Assembly (NCBI GenBank): GCA_034766995.1
Contig: CM068315.1
Span: 39,987,818 to 40,051,817, forward strand
Source: Acanthacorydalis orientalis
Taxonomy: Eukaryota > Arthropoda > Insecta > Megaloptera > Corydalidae
Direction of reading: 5' to 3'
Length of the DNA: 64,000 nt
The notes under the pieces are model-generated. The model ran no database searches. It saw only the letters and a list, made by a program, of their open reading frames with translations, and was not told the DNA's origin. The translations under genes and the position numbers were made by a program. Of the stretch, positions 1 to 14,045 are shown piece by piece; positions within the stretch are counted from its first letter, which is position 1, and the number at the start of each line of letters is the position of its first letter.

Positions 1-1
1 T

Positions 2-2041
<2,040 letters not shown>

Positions 2042-3101
2042 AAATCTTGCCGAATTTTTTCCTTAATAAATATTTGATACAGCTTTGGTTGTTAACTAGA
2101 CCAAATTCATTGATTTAAAAAAAAATACCAATTCTATTTAACGATATATTATAGCATTTAATTTTGTTTAAAAAATACTTTAATCTTTTTTATAAAAAAG
2201 CATTTTTAATAGGTCAAAAAAGACGGGATCATAATTTCATCGTATTTATCAACATGTATTTTGATAAGGAAAAATTTGTATAATTTCAGTGACTGAATAA
2301 TGTGTGTGTATATATATACATGTGTATGTATATATATATATGCACACATGTATATATATATATATATATATGTATATTTATATATATATATATATAAATG
2401 TAATGAAAATTTTGAAAGTGCAGCTTTTTCATAAAACATTAATATAAAAAAAAATGGTATTGAAATCATTTTGGACTGTATTATTGAGCGATATATCTAT
2501 ATATAATGTTAGTTTTTATTGAACTAAATAAAACCAAGAAAAACTCAACAGAATCTGCAAATTTAAAGTTGAGGTGTTCTTTTGACATTCCTGTTATTAT
2601 AAACATGTATGTGTAAAAATACTGAATTTGTTCTTGATCGTGTACGATCATATTAAAATGTTTTTTGTCTTGCGTTAATTTTTTAAGCACGTTTGTCATT
2701 TATTCAATATTGTTGTATGCCATAAAAAAATGTTTCTTTAGATAACTGCAAAAGAAAGCTACTGTTGTAATTTCAGTTTATATAATGCTGTAAATATTCT
2801 GATTGGAAACAATTATTTCATCTGGTGCCTTTGAAAAATAAATTTTTAGTTCTGAAAGCATATCATCCAAGTTTTGTAATGGATGTCAGAGTTTTCTGAT
2901 GGTATTATGTTAACTGAAATTACTATGTCAATAATCTCATATTGATAAACAATTAGAATGAAAAAATACATTATATTTAAATTCATAGTTAATTTAAAAA
3001 ATATTACATTAAATGTCAGTCTAAATATATATAATATGTGCGTGTGTGAATGTATATGAAAGGTTTTAGAATAATCAAATCAATTGCAGTTTCTAAATAA
3101 A
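2042..3101 (+). other. Probable 3' UTR of the helicase gene
   Basis: AT-rich non-coding DNA after the stop. AATAAA poly(A) signals on the + strand occur at 2065, 2837 and 3096, so alternative 3' ends are possible. A (TA)/(GTAT) microsatellite lies at about 2310-2395. The true cleavage site cannot be read from sequence alone. Confidence 0.5.
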
Positions 3102-6100
3102 CAATTTTTTAGGCATTTATAGTAAGTGTGAAGAATTAAGAGTGTATTCGGTGCTCCTAAAGTCAGTTGTCTTTTTTTTGTCATAAATTTTTCCCTCCCG
3201 AACCGGTAAATGTTCACAGGTCGGATATGTATCTATTTAGAGTTGATTTATTCTATTTGTATATATTTACATTTTTTTTTATTATTATACATTTGACAAT
3301 CTCTAATTTTTTCATTTTTGAGAATCTCTAATGAAAAGTTGTGTGTAATTGTGGTTATTATTAAAAAATATATATTTTAAAAGATCATTCCTTTTGAAAA
3401 ATGCAATTATATATCTAAAATATATACATGTGTTTGCATGTGTATATATATATATATATATTTAAAATTTGTAAGAATCTGGAAATTGATCTTCAATTTT
3501 TTTTTCTTAAATACTGTTTTTAAACATGTTTCAAGATCTGTGATTTAAGTTAGTTGTCAATATTGAGAATGAGTGTCGTCTTTGAAATATCAAATGCTTT
3601 TGATCAGTATCGATATTTCTCATTGAAATAAAATTTCAGAGTATTTATATCTGCCTTCTGTCATTTAATTAACTATGACTGACAATTGAATTTTATGAGA
3701 TCGTAACATTCTTATTATAAAATTAATTATAGCATATTTAATGTCATCTCATTCTCAACTCTGCCTTGTAATAAGTGGAGAGTTTATACGGATGAGTATT
3801 TATAAAAAAATAGCTTAGTTTAGTGTGTTAGTGGTGTTTTCTTTGTTCTAATATTTCTTGCATAACTCTGTATGCTATTGAAATGCACGAAACATATAGA
3901 AGGGAGTATATATTTGTAAGTATTCTCTATGTGAGAATGCACATATGTAGTCTGTAATATTTATGATTAACTGTTATTGCTCTGCAATATTTAAATTTAG
4001 TAATTATTTAACAACTGGAAAAATCCCACTAATGAATATCATGATATATTATTGTGTAGTAGTGTGTGGTAAAAATGAGAATAATTTGAGTTGATATCTA
4101 AAGAATTTGATAAAATTTGTACTCTCAGTTCAGTTACGTCTTTTTTTTTTTTTATTGCAGTAATCTAAATCTTTTTTTTATTGCAGTAAAATTAAGCTAT
4201 GGTTAGTGTGTTTGTAATGTAAAAAAAGTTTTATAATTTAGTCTGTAAATTAGTTAACTGGATTTTTAATTAAAAAGTAAAAAATAGTGAATTATGTTCA
4301 GATACAAATTTTTATTTGTTTTGGGATTGGTTTTTTTTAAATGTTAGTTTAAATTCACACAATCAAAACTAAAAAGATTTTTTTAAAATTCAATTGTGTT
4401 CTATTTGTAAGTTATACATTATAATAGATTTTTCTAAAATGTTTTTTTACACATTGTTTTAAAAGTCCGATAAAAGACGTAACTGTTCAATTACTTGAAT
4501 ATTATGAGATGAGCGGTGCTAGGGAATTTATAATTAGTATTTTAAGTACCTAATCGAAAATGTAACTTATAAACAAGGGTCCATTTGTTTGTTTTTTTTT
4601 TTTAGTTTATTGAAAATTTGATACACATATTTGTCGAATTAAAAGATTCAATTTTTAAGTGGTGTGAATCAGTACTAATGATTCATATTTGAGCTATTTG
4701 CGGTAAAGTCAAATTGTTTTTATTAAGAGAACTGCTTAAAAATAGCTTTATTTTAAGGACGATATATCAAAATATGTGATATTGTGATTTAAAAATCGTT
4801 CATAAATTATTAATCACATAGTGTGATCTCTCCACACCATTTTTCATGTTACAATTGACTTCATTTGAATGAATGTTACAGTGAATTTATTTATTCTCAT
4901 GTACTCATTATTCGTTAAATTCATCGCCATAAATATCATTACACTGTCAGTATAAGTCATGGAAGATTTTAGGTAATTCTTTACAATTGTTGAATGCTGG
5001 TGATTTTAAACATATTCACTGTTTTACTAATTTATATTAATGTAAAAATGTCAGGGTTTTTTATATAAGCAATACAATTTAGTCACATTTGTATTTCTGT
5101 GTTTTAGGAAATCAAAACTACACAGTTTTGTTTGAATATATAAAAATGTTTAATTGAGATTTAATTAATAACATCGTACAATATTTTTTTAATTCAAATT
5201 GAATTGTAGAAAGCAAAAAATAGTTTTTTTGCATAAATTACTTTATAAAAAAATGAAAGTATTTTTCTGTATTTTCTATCAATATCTTATATTTAAAATT
5301 GGAATATAACATTAGTATATAAACCATAAACAAGCTTATCCATCAGTTTCAATCAATAAATTGAAAAATGTATTTTTTTAAAAAAAATTATTCTTTAGTA
5401 ATCAGGTAAAATTGTAATTCTAATACAAACTAGAAGTAGAATATTATTAAAAAAGAATCTGAAACTATTTCAACAATTAGTTTTTCTTTAACTGTTTCTG
5501 CTTAGAAATGTGTTTTAATTTTCATGCAATCATTTAAAATATGTAATGTTTTGTTTTCACAATTCAACTAAAAAAAAAATTGCAGGTGTATCTGAAAATC
5601 TCACTTTTATATGAAAATTTTATTCGATGATAGTGAATATGTAACCAGTACATAATTATAGATATTGAATACGTGTAAAGAAAAAAACCGATCGTATTAT
5701 TAAGTGTAATATGTATTGTCGCTGCTTCATCTCCGTTTTTTGCTGTGAGATTAATGACAAAAATGTTATCGTTTAATTCAGTCAGACGATAAATCCTGTA
5801 ATGTTAAGAGAAATTAGTAGTATCCTATAGTAAACGCGGTCTATATAAAGTATATTTTGTATGGCAGTTACTAAAAAAAGTATATAACAATTATTTATTG
5901 TTTTCGCAGTACTTGGGCGTGTGCCGTTTCATCTGTGATATCTTAATAATCGTAGAAAAAGTAACTATATTCGCCAGCAAACGAGATAATTTTAACTTTT
6001 ATAAGTCGCTACTACGTCCATAAGTCGTCATTTACTGTATATCTTTGCGGGCAACTGCGAGCGTGTTTTGGAAATTCGAAACGTCATTTACCATTTATAT

Positions 6101-9100
6101 ATAACGAGCTCGCCGTTGGCCGTCCATCGCGTATTATATGTGTAAATGTATTTTTTGTTAATCTCTAGGAGAAAACTCAATCAATTTTAAATTCTAGATT
6201 AATTCGTGCATGATATCGTTTTTATTAAGTATTGAGGTATGCGTTCTTGGCCTAAACATATTAACATATTTGTACGAGAACTTCGACTTAGTTATAACAA
6301 ATGAAGTTAAGATTTACAAAATAAAATATAAAATATTGTGATATATCTAGAATTTAAATCATAGGCGAGTTCCCACCTTTATTTGGAATGTGATATTAAC
6401 CTCTTAAGACTGAAAAAATAACTAGAGCTAATTTTTTTAGATACTTTTCTATTCTTAATATATTGACAGTATAAATCTGTTGAAGATTTTTTCATTAACA
6501 AAAAAATCATTCGACTGTAAGGCAAAGTATTTATAAAAAATTGTCTTTGCAGTGTATAAATGTTTTTTTTCCATTGTTTATCATAATTCATTAAAAAAAA
6601 TTTAATGGTTGTTTTAAGTTTATTTTAATTAATAAAAATCCTATTTTTTAGTGTGGATAAAATATCTATAACGGGTAGTTTATATTTCAAATTATGCTAA
6701 TTCAGTCTTAAAAATAAAATCATATTAAATATGGACATAATGCAGTGGCGAAAAGTTAATATTATATAAGTCCGTAGTTTACTCTCAAAAGTAAATTATT
6801 CTATTTAAATAATTATTTTATAATCAAGTAAATGGGAGTTACATTCGTATATTATTTCAGTAACTGCATAATATAATAGTTGATATTTAAGAAGTTTATT
6901 TATATATAAATCTATATATAATATATATCGTATAATTTTTTTTTTTAGTAAATTACAGAATAAAATTAATTTCACATGATCAAGAAAATGTTTCCAGCTG
7001 TGATAGTATTCTGTATTTCTTTTTTATATATTGTTATTTCAGTATTGTTTAATGTACAAAAAAAATTTTAGTATGTGTTTAGTTCAGTGAATTTATTAAT
7101 TTCTATAATCTTACTTAAGAATTTTTCTCCTCTTGCGGCTTGTTAAATGAATTTGTGAAAGTATAAAAAAAACTCAATACGTTTTTCAATTCTCAATAAG
7201 AATTTGACACGGTATTTTTTTAAAAATAAATGTATAATTGAAAACTCATGCTTTTGAACTCTACTCGTAATATAATAAAGTACAAATAACAGCCGCTAAA
7301 TGAATTATTTTTAAATTATGACCGAGCAAAGTGTAATACTGTTCTAACAGTATTGGCTTTCATAAAAAAAAAAAACATTGGATATTATGTATAGCCATTG
7401 TTACGTTGTCTTTGTCATTTCTATTGTTAATATGTACTATTACAAAGTGCATTTTAAATCATTTAGTGGATACAAATTCTTTTAGTTTGTAAACATATGC
7501 TTCCGATGTGAAATTTTTTAACGAGAATATTATAATTTGCATTAACTCTTCTGTAAGTTTCCAGTGAGTGCATTTCTTCAATGTAATACAGTATTATGAT
7601 TATAATCGTAGGTGATAATAAAGGTTTAATGGATATGACTTGTTTTATTTTTATAATTTGGTTTGTCAACCTATAAGTCAATTTTTTTTCTGTTATGAAA
7701 TTATTTTAAAATATCTACAGACTGTGGTAGATTTTTTGCTAAGGTAAATTAACTGGTAATTAAAAATAAAAGAATTATTTATAATGAATAGATTTTGCCC
7801 TATCGATGTATAACAGTCACGTTGGCAGCTAAATATCAAATCCTCGCATTTACTATTTGTTTAAATTGTTGCACATTTTATATTTAAAATGCATTATAGA
7901 TATTGAGAAGCCAAAAAGTATTAATTGAAACTTAGCGATACCTTATTCTAACACTACTTTATTGTTTTTTACTTATTTGTGTAGCAAGTTATTAATTTCA
8001 ACACCCACTGTTTAAAATTTAAAAAAAGTTTTTCTGTATATATTATGCATTAAGATGAGGGGTTATGTTCTGAAGGTGGGAAAAAAACGAATGCGAATAG
8101 AATAGATTAAAATACCAGAATTTAAGTGTTGTCCAAATTTAAAAAAAGTTATATATACAAGAAATTTAACTTTTTTTTGTATCAACACAATTTTATCGTT
8201 GAAAAAATGAATTAACGCTCATATGTTCTTTACTGTACAAAGGCAAGTAATGATTGTTAAGGCACGGTCTGTAATAGGTTTGTCAAATGTCAGCATTTGT
8301 CTTCAAACTTTACATTTAAAAAAGATTTCGTATGAAATAAAACATTTACAGGTGATTAAGGTACCTATTATTACTATTATTTTTTTATGAATTTACAAAC
8401 CATTCAATTTCTGAGAATAATAAATCTAATAGATTTTGATACGTTTTACTTATAGAACCATGAATACAAAGTATTCTTTTATTTTTTTTTCTCAAATATA
8501 GTCCATTATTTACTAAAGTTAAACTGTTTAACGATACAAACTTTACACAACCAAAACAACCTACTTGCATTGATTTTTGTTTTGGCTTCCAAGTTGTGTA
8601 TTAAAATGTATAGATTTCTTAATTACAAAAATTAAATTTATTAAGTTCATTTTCATAAATAAGTTTTTCATTCCATAAACTATTTTTGTTATTATGTTTT
8701 CAAAATTTATTGTAAATCATTTTTGATTGTTATGCGTATTTCGATGAAATGTTATCATTCGTAATCATTAAAGAACAGAAAAGTTAAAAATGAACAGAAT
8801 TGCGGGATATTTTTAATCAGATTTTTGTATGGATTATCAAGTGGGTGAAAAACTCAGCTGGAAACTGAATACAGTGTCAAAACTGTTGTACTACGTTCAT
8901 ATATTTTTATTGAATTTAATTTAAATTTGTACTAGTTATTTGATGATCTCCACCCCTCTAACACTCCTTCTATTGATAGCTCAATAGAGTTCTATAAAAA
9001 AACAGATGTACTGATGTCCTAAAGTATAATAATAAATAGAAAAGGACAAAACAGTATAACACTTTGAAACTACGACTATTAAGAAAATTGTGTCAAGTTT

Positions 9101-10015
9101 GTAGTTGATGTAGTAAATGGATATATCTATATTCTAAGTTATAAAAAAATAATATACAATCCTGATGGGCACTTGTTCAATCGTTCGATGACTATAAGCA
9201 AATAAATTTACATATGGCACAAGAACCGAAATTAAGGCAAGGAGAGTAGGTTGTTTTAACTATGAAGTAATATTTTCCTTCTAGATCTGAGACGATTTAA
9301 AGATAAATCATAAATAGATAATTTATTAATGGGAAATATACTATTGAGACAATGTATGCCTTTCACATGGAGAATATTAGTAGCGTGTCAGAATCTGTAG
9401 TCTGAATCGTAGAATCTGTAATCTGTGGATGTGTTTTTACCATTAATAATGTCTTTAACGTTAGTTAATAATCGAGCCAAAAATTTGTATGATTTTACTG
9501 GCCGGTAGTACTAGTAGTACAATCGCGTGTTCTTTAATTGTTCATGAATGATAATTTTTTTGGTTCATATCTTAGCTATGATTGCTATACTAGTAAAAAA
9601 ATTGTATGATTTAAAAGAATGAATATCATCAGAATAGTTCATTAATGGGATCAGAGTATAGTTTTAAATAAATAATTGTTACGTTTAAAAGAGTCTTATA
9701 ATGGGTGGTTGATTTTTTGCTCTATTTTTATTCTCATCGAACATCATAACACGTTTATTTAAGTAACGTTGATGTTAATTTGATGGAAAACAGCATCTAC
9801 CTGTTTCAACTTATTAAACATCAGCAGCAAAACAAACTTTTAACTGGAAATTACAATCGTACAACTGTCGTATCTTTTAAAAATGACCCTAAGTGACAAT
9901 TCATTAAAAAAAAATAACGATATTATCAAAGTTTAAACATATCGGTTTTATCTTTAATCTTTTATAAGATCTTAATGTTTTTAACGACAACATATCAATT
10001 ATAGATTAGAAATAG
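3102..10015. other. Intergenic DNA between two convergent genes
   Basis: About 7 kb of AT-rich sequence with no convincing reading frame, transposase relic or RNA gene. Local points of note are a duplicated T-rich/ATTGCAG block at 4141-4190, a CpG-richer part at 5690-6260, and a decayed fold-back repeat at 8646-8876. The rest shows nothing I can name. Confidence 0.6.
8646..8876. repeat. Fold-back repeat family E, decayed copy
   Basis: Contains the family core (ATCATTTTTGATTGTTATGC, then TTTCGATG and ATTAAAGAACAGAA). The left outer arm reads TTCATAAATAAGTTTTTCAT and the right side ends with GTGGGTGAAAAACT. It is the leftmost of about a dozen copies; the others lie between 28 and 63 kb. Confidence 0.55.
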
Positions 10016-10021
10016 TTTATT
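10016..10021 (-). promoter_or_regulatory. Likely poly(A) signal of the fatty acyl-CoA reductase gene
   Basis: TTTATT on the + strand reads AATAAA on the - strand, about 70 nt past the reductase stop codon at 10091-10093. Distance and orientation fit a short 3' UTR. Confidence 0.5.
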
Positions 10022-10090
10022 AAAATATTTATATAATTTTTATTTTTGCACAATTTACAAATAAATTAAATGTTTACAATTTCGTTATAA

Positions 10091-10427
10091 CTAAAAAAAC
10101 AACCAGTAAAAGAACATTACAATCCCATATATTACTATACCGATTACCGTGTAATGTGCGAAGAATAATATTCTTCTTTTTCGTTTTCCTTGTTCAACTG
10201 TATCCATTGGATCATTTGCTAAATAAACTCGCATACCACGTAAGTACGTATCTATGTACTCTGGCCATCGGAGTCCAGTTATATCGAAATAATATGTTTT
10301 TTTATCAGGTTCTGGAAGACGATTATTCAACGCTCTTACGTTATTATCATCGAAATACCATTGTTGCGTACTAAAGTACGAGATGACATCGCTGAATTTA
10401 TTGATTTTTTTGTAAGATTGAACCAAC
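10091..10427 (-). CDS. FAR last coding exon (C-terminal domain and membrane anchor)
   Basis: After the acceptor TTTTTTCAG, the exon completes Gln and continues LVQSYKKINKFSDVISYFST. It contains NNRLPEPDK, DITGLRWPEYID and LRGMRVYLAND, then a basic stretch KRKRR and a terminal hydrophobic helix. The stop is at 10091-10093. Confidence 0.94.
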
Positions 10428-10439
10428 CTGAAAAAAGGT

Positions 10440-10500
<61 letters not shown>

Positions 10501-11318
10501 AGTGCAAAATTTCGTATACGACTCATAGGTAGTGTTAAGAGTTCCGCATGACGACGCTCATGATTGAATATTCATGTTACATATCGTTTGAAAGGTGACA
10601 GTCACAGTTGTCACATTTGAGCATCAGACGTATTTGTTTCAATTCAATTTGTGTGTAAGAAAAATTTTAAAAATGGACAACAAAAAGATACTGGACGGCC
10701 TACTGACATTGACGACGATGTTGTGCGCGCTTTAGTTGACAATAACTCACGAATTTCGACGGAAAAGGTTGCCGAGACACTCAACGTTGACAGATCGACT
10801 GCATTTTGTCATTTAAAGAAGGTGGTGTTCACGTTGAAGCTCGATGCGTGGGTGCCGCACTCGTCTGAAAAAAACAATTTTGATCGCATCTCTTCGGCAG
10901 TTTCTTTGCTTGGACGCCTTAATAGAGAGTCTTTTTTGGATCGGTTGGTGACTGGCAATGAGAAATCGATCCTGTACAACAACGTACGACGCAGACGAAC
11001 GTGGAAACAAGCGAATGAACGGGCAGAACCGGTTGCCAAGGCTGGCTTGCATCTGATAAAGGTGCTGCTGTGTGTTTAGTGGGATTGCAAAGGTGTTGTT
11101 TATTTTGAGCTGCTCCCACGACGCGAAACGATTACTAAGGAGAAGTACTTTACCGAAAATACGCGCAGCTTTTACGAACGAGGAATCCAGCAGCTGCCTG
11201 AACGTTAGAAAATGATTGCAAAAATCTATAGTGAATACATAATTGATTAATAAAAGCGTTTTATGTGGAAAATAATTGCCTGAGTTTCAAATCGTGTACG
11301 AACTTTTGCACTGATCTA

Positions 11319-11380
<62 letters not shown>

Positions 11381-12029
11381 TTATAGATATATAGACATTT
11401 TAAATGTACGTACTGTGGTTTTCGACCAATAATTACGGCACCTGCATCGACAATAATAGCCGGAATAAAATGAAAGAAATATACAAAAAGCAGATGCACA
11501 TATCGATTTGCGTTCAGGAAAAAAAAGTAGTGCCATATTGAAAGCGGCGACGGTATATCCTCTCCGGCTATTTTGGTATATTCCATAAATTGTCCTGAGG
11601 AAAATACAAGATTGGTTTTAAGGTAGGTTAGAAATTTAAATATATTCATGTCGTTATATATTCAAGTATGTTTAAAAATTGTGATCAGTACTTTTACACC
11701 AGCTATATATTTTTATAAAATGATTACTTATCAGAATACTCTAACAAGAAGAGACTTTCCCATCCGTGAAAAATATTTTTTTCATATATATATATATATA
11801 TATGTATATTAATTGGAGTAATAATTGCCTGATTAAATTTATTAACGATAATATTCTAAGTGGCATGTAAACAATATTTTATTGCTTAAAGTTGATGTTT
11901 TAAAACATACTTACTCCAAGTTATTGGACTTTGTGAAGAACTGACGTAATTATATATGTCTATATTACTTGTCTTCGTTGTATCTTTGTTTTCGATATTT
12001 ACATTATTCACGGATCTGAAATTTTAATT

Positions 12030-12060
<31 letters not shown>

Positions 12061-12707
12061 TCACTCATACACATATACACTAGTGCAATTAAAAAATAAA
12101 GGTACATTTAAAAAGTAAATTGCTCTTATTCTGTATACAGAATTATTATTAAGATCATTATTGTATATATTCTTCATCAATTGTACTGAGCCTGTTAATG
12201 AACTTCGGAATTCCGTTCTGAAAGAAACTTTTTTTGTCTCTTGTACAGCCATTTTTGTGTCGTATTAAAGATGCAATTAAAATGAAATGTTTGTCCTCGT
12301 TTTCTAGTGACTAAAAAAAGTGGTTTAAATCAGTTGATGCTAAATAGAGAATATATGGCGGATGATCCAGGAGTTCAAAACCTAGATGTTAAATATAGTG
12401 ATTTGTTCTATTAATCATAAGAGATCGGGTATTGTTTTGGAATAGAATTAAATTCTTTAAAAAATTTTTGCGCCTCTTAAGACTTGCTTTTTGGCTTCAG
12501 TTCTTGCGAAAGTTCACAGTAGATGTTTATTTATTGTGTTCACTTTAGGTTTAAAATGAATAAATAACCATATCCCAAAAACAGCCATAATCAGTTGTAG
12601 TTTTGAACAAAATGCTTAGAAGCGGATATTATTTTAAAAAATAACTATTAAAAATCCTGTACATACAATTAGAGATCTTCACCTTTTGACATGTTTTCAT
12701 ATATGTA

Positions 12708-12738
<31 letters not shown>

Positions 12739-13093
12739 GTACACACACACACATATACAAAGCGGTCCCAGAAAGTCTTCTAAACATTTATGTACAGAAG
12801 TAGGAATGTACAATGAACCAAAGATTTAAATAGAAATATGGTCTTAGATATTTCTTTAAAGAAATAGAGAGTATTTTACGTCTAGCTCGTGGAGGTAATT
12901 ATTACTATTTTTTACGTTATGTATGATCTGTTAATTCTTGTTTAAGAAACAAGACGGGTTCTTAAATCAGTACAGAGTATTAAATAAATTTACAGTAAAA
13001 GATAATAATATTTGTAAGTGAAATATGTATTGTGTTTTCACACAGAATACATGATATTGTGTGTATATACATGTATGTATGTGTGTGTATATG

Positions 13094-13139
<46 letters not shown>

Positions 13140-13654
13140 TTCAATTTATGCTCCCACATGAGAGTATTAAAAACAATGCTAAAATTACAAAAATCATGTT
13201 ATTTTTTATTTAGTATTTTAATTCAATTGTATTTTAGTATTGAATTGACTAAAGTAGTAAATTAAAAATAAAATGATTTTTGTAATTTTAGCGTTGTTTT
13301 TAATACGTTCATGTGTCTCGTTTCGTTTTAAGTCTAAATTGAATCACCCTATATATATACCTGTATGTTTGTGTATGTTTGATATATTTGTCTTTGAGCC
13401 AATTACATAAAATTATATAAATACTCACCTTGATTTTGCCACATCCCAAGCAGTAGTGATTATAGCATTTACTACATAATCAGCCGGCACTAAATCTGCT
13501 ATTAAGTCTGGTTCACAGTGTAAAGTTTTTAATAAACCTAAAGCTGCTCCCATTACTACTCCTGTCGGACCATATAAATTATTTATCCAGCCGCCGATTG
13601 GTTCTTTGGCCGTAGAAATGACTATAAGAAAGAATAATGTTTTAGAAGTGTATA

Positions 13655-13745
<91 letters not shown>

Positions 13746-13995
13746 CGTAGACAAAGTCGGACGACTAGGTAAAGTTCGACTTTGCCTGGCCGCCGTTAGT
13801 CAAAGCCCGACTTTGATTAGTCAATATATATATCCTGATTTATAAAATTAAAATTAGAATATCTTTACCTTTTTTGACTCTGTCAAGCGCAGGTATACAG
13901 CCCTGAGTATAAGTTATACTTCGGACTTTGACTAACGGGGGCCGACAAAGTCGGACTTTGCCTGGTCGTCGGACTTTGTCTACGTCACACACACA

Positions 13996-14045
<50 letters not shown>

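Noticed and set aside
6379..8570. Several 60-72-codon - strand frames
   Set aside because: AT-driven chance frames rich in Lys, Ile, Tyr and Ser with no recognisable domain.
13425..13754. Open frame continuing the FAR exon upstream into a THTHTH/IYIYIY stretch
   Set aside because: It reads through the microsatellite. The real exon begins at 13621 after CTTATAG and joins exon 3 in frame.
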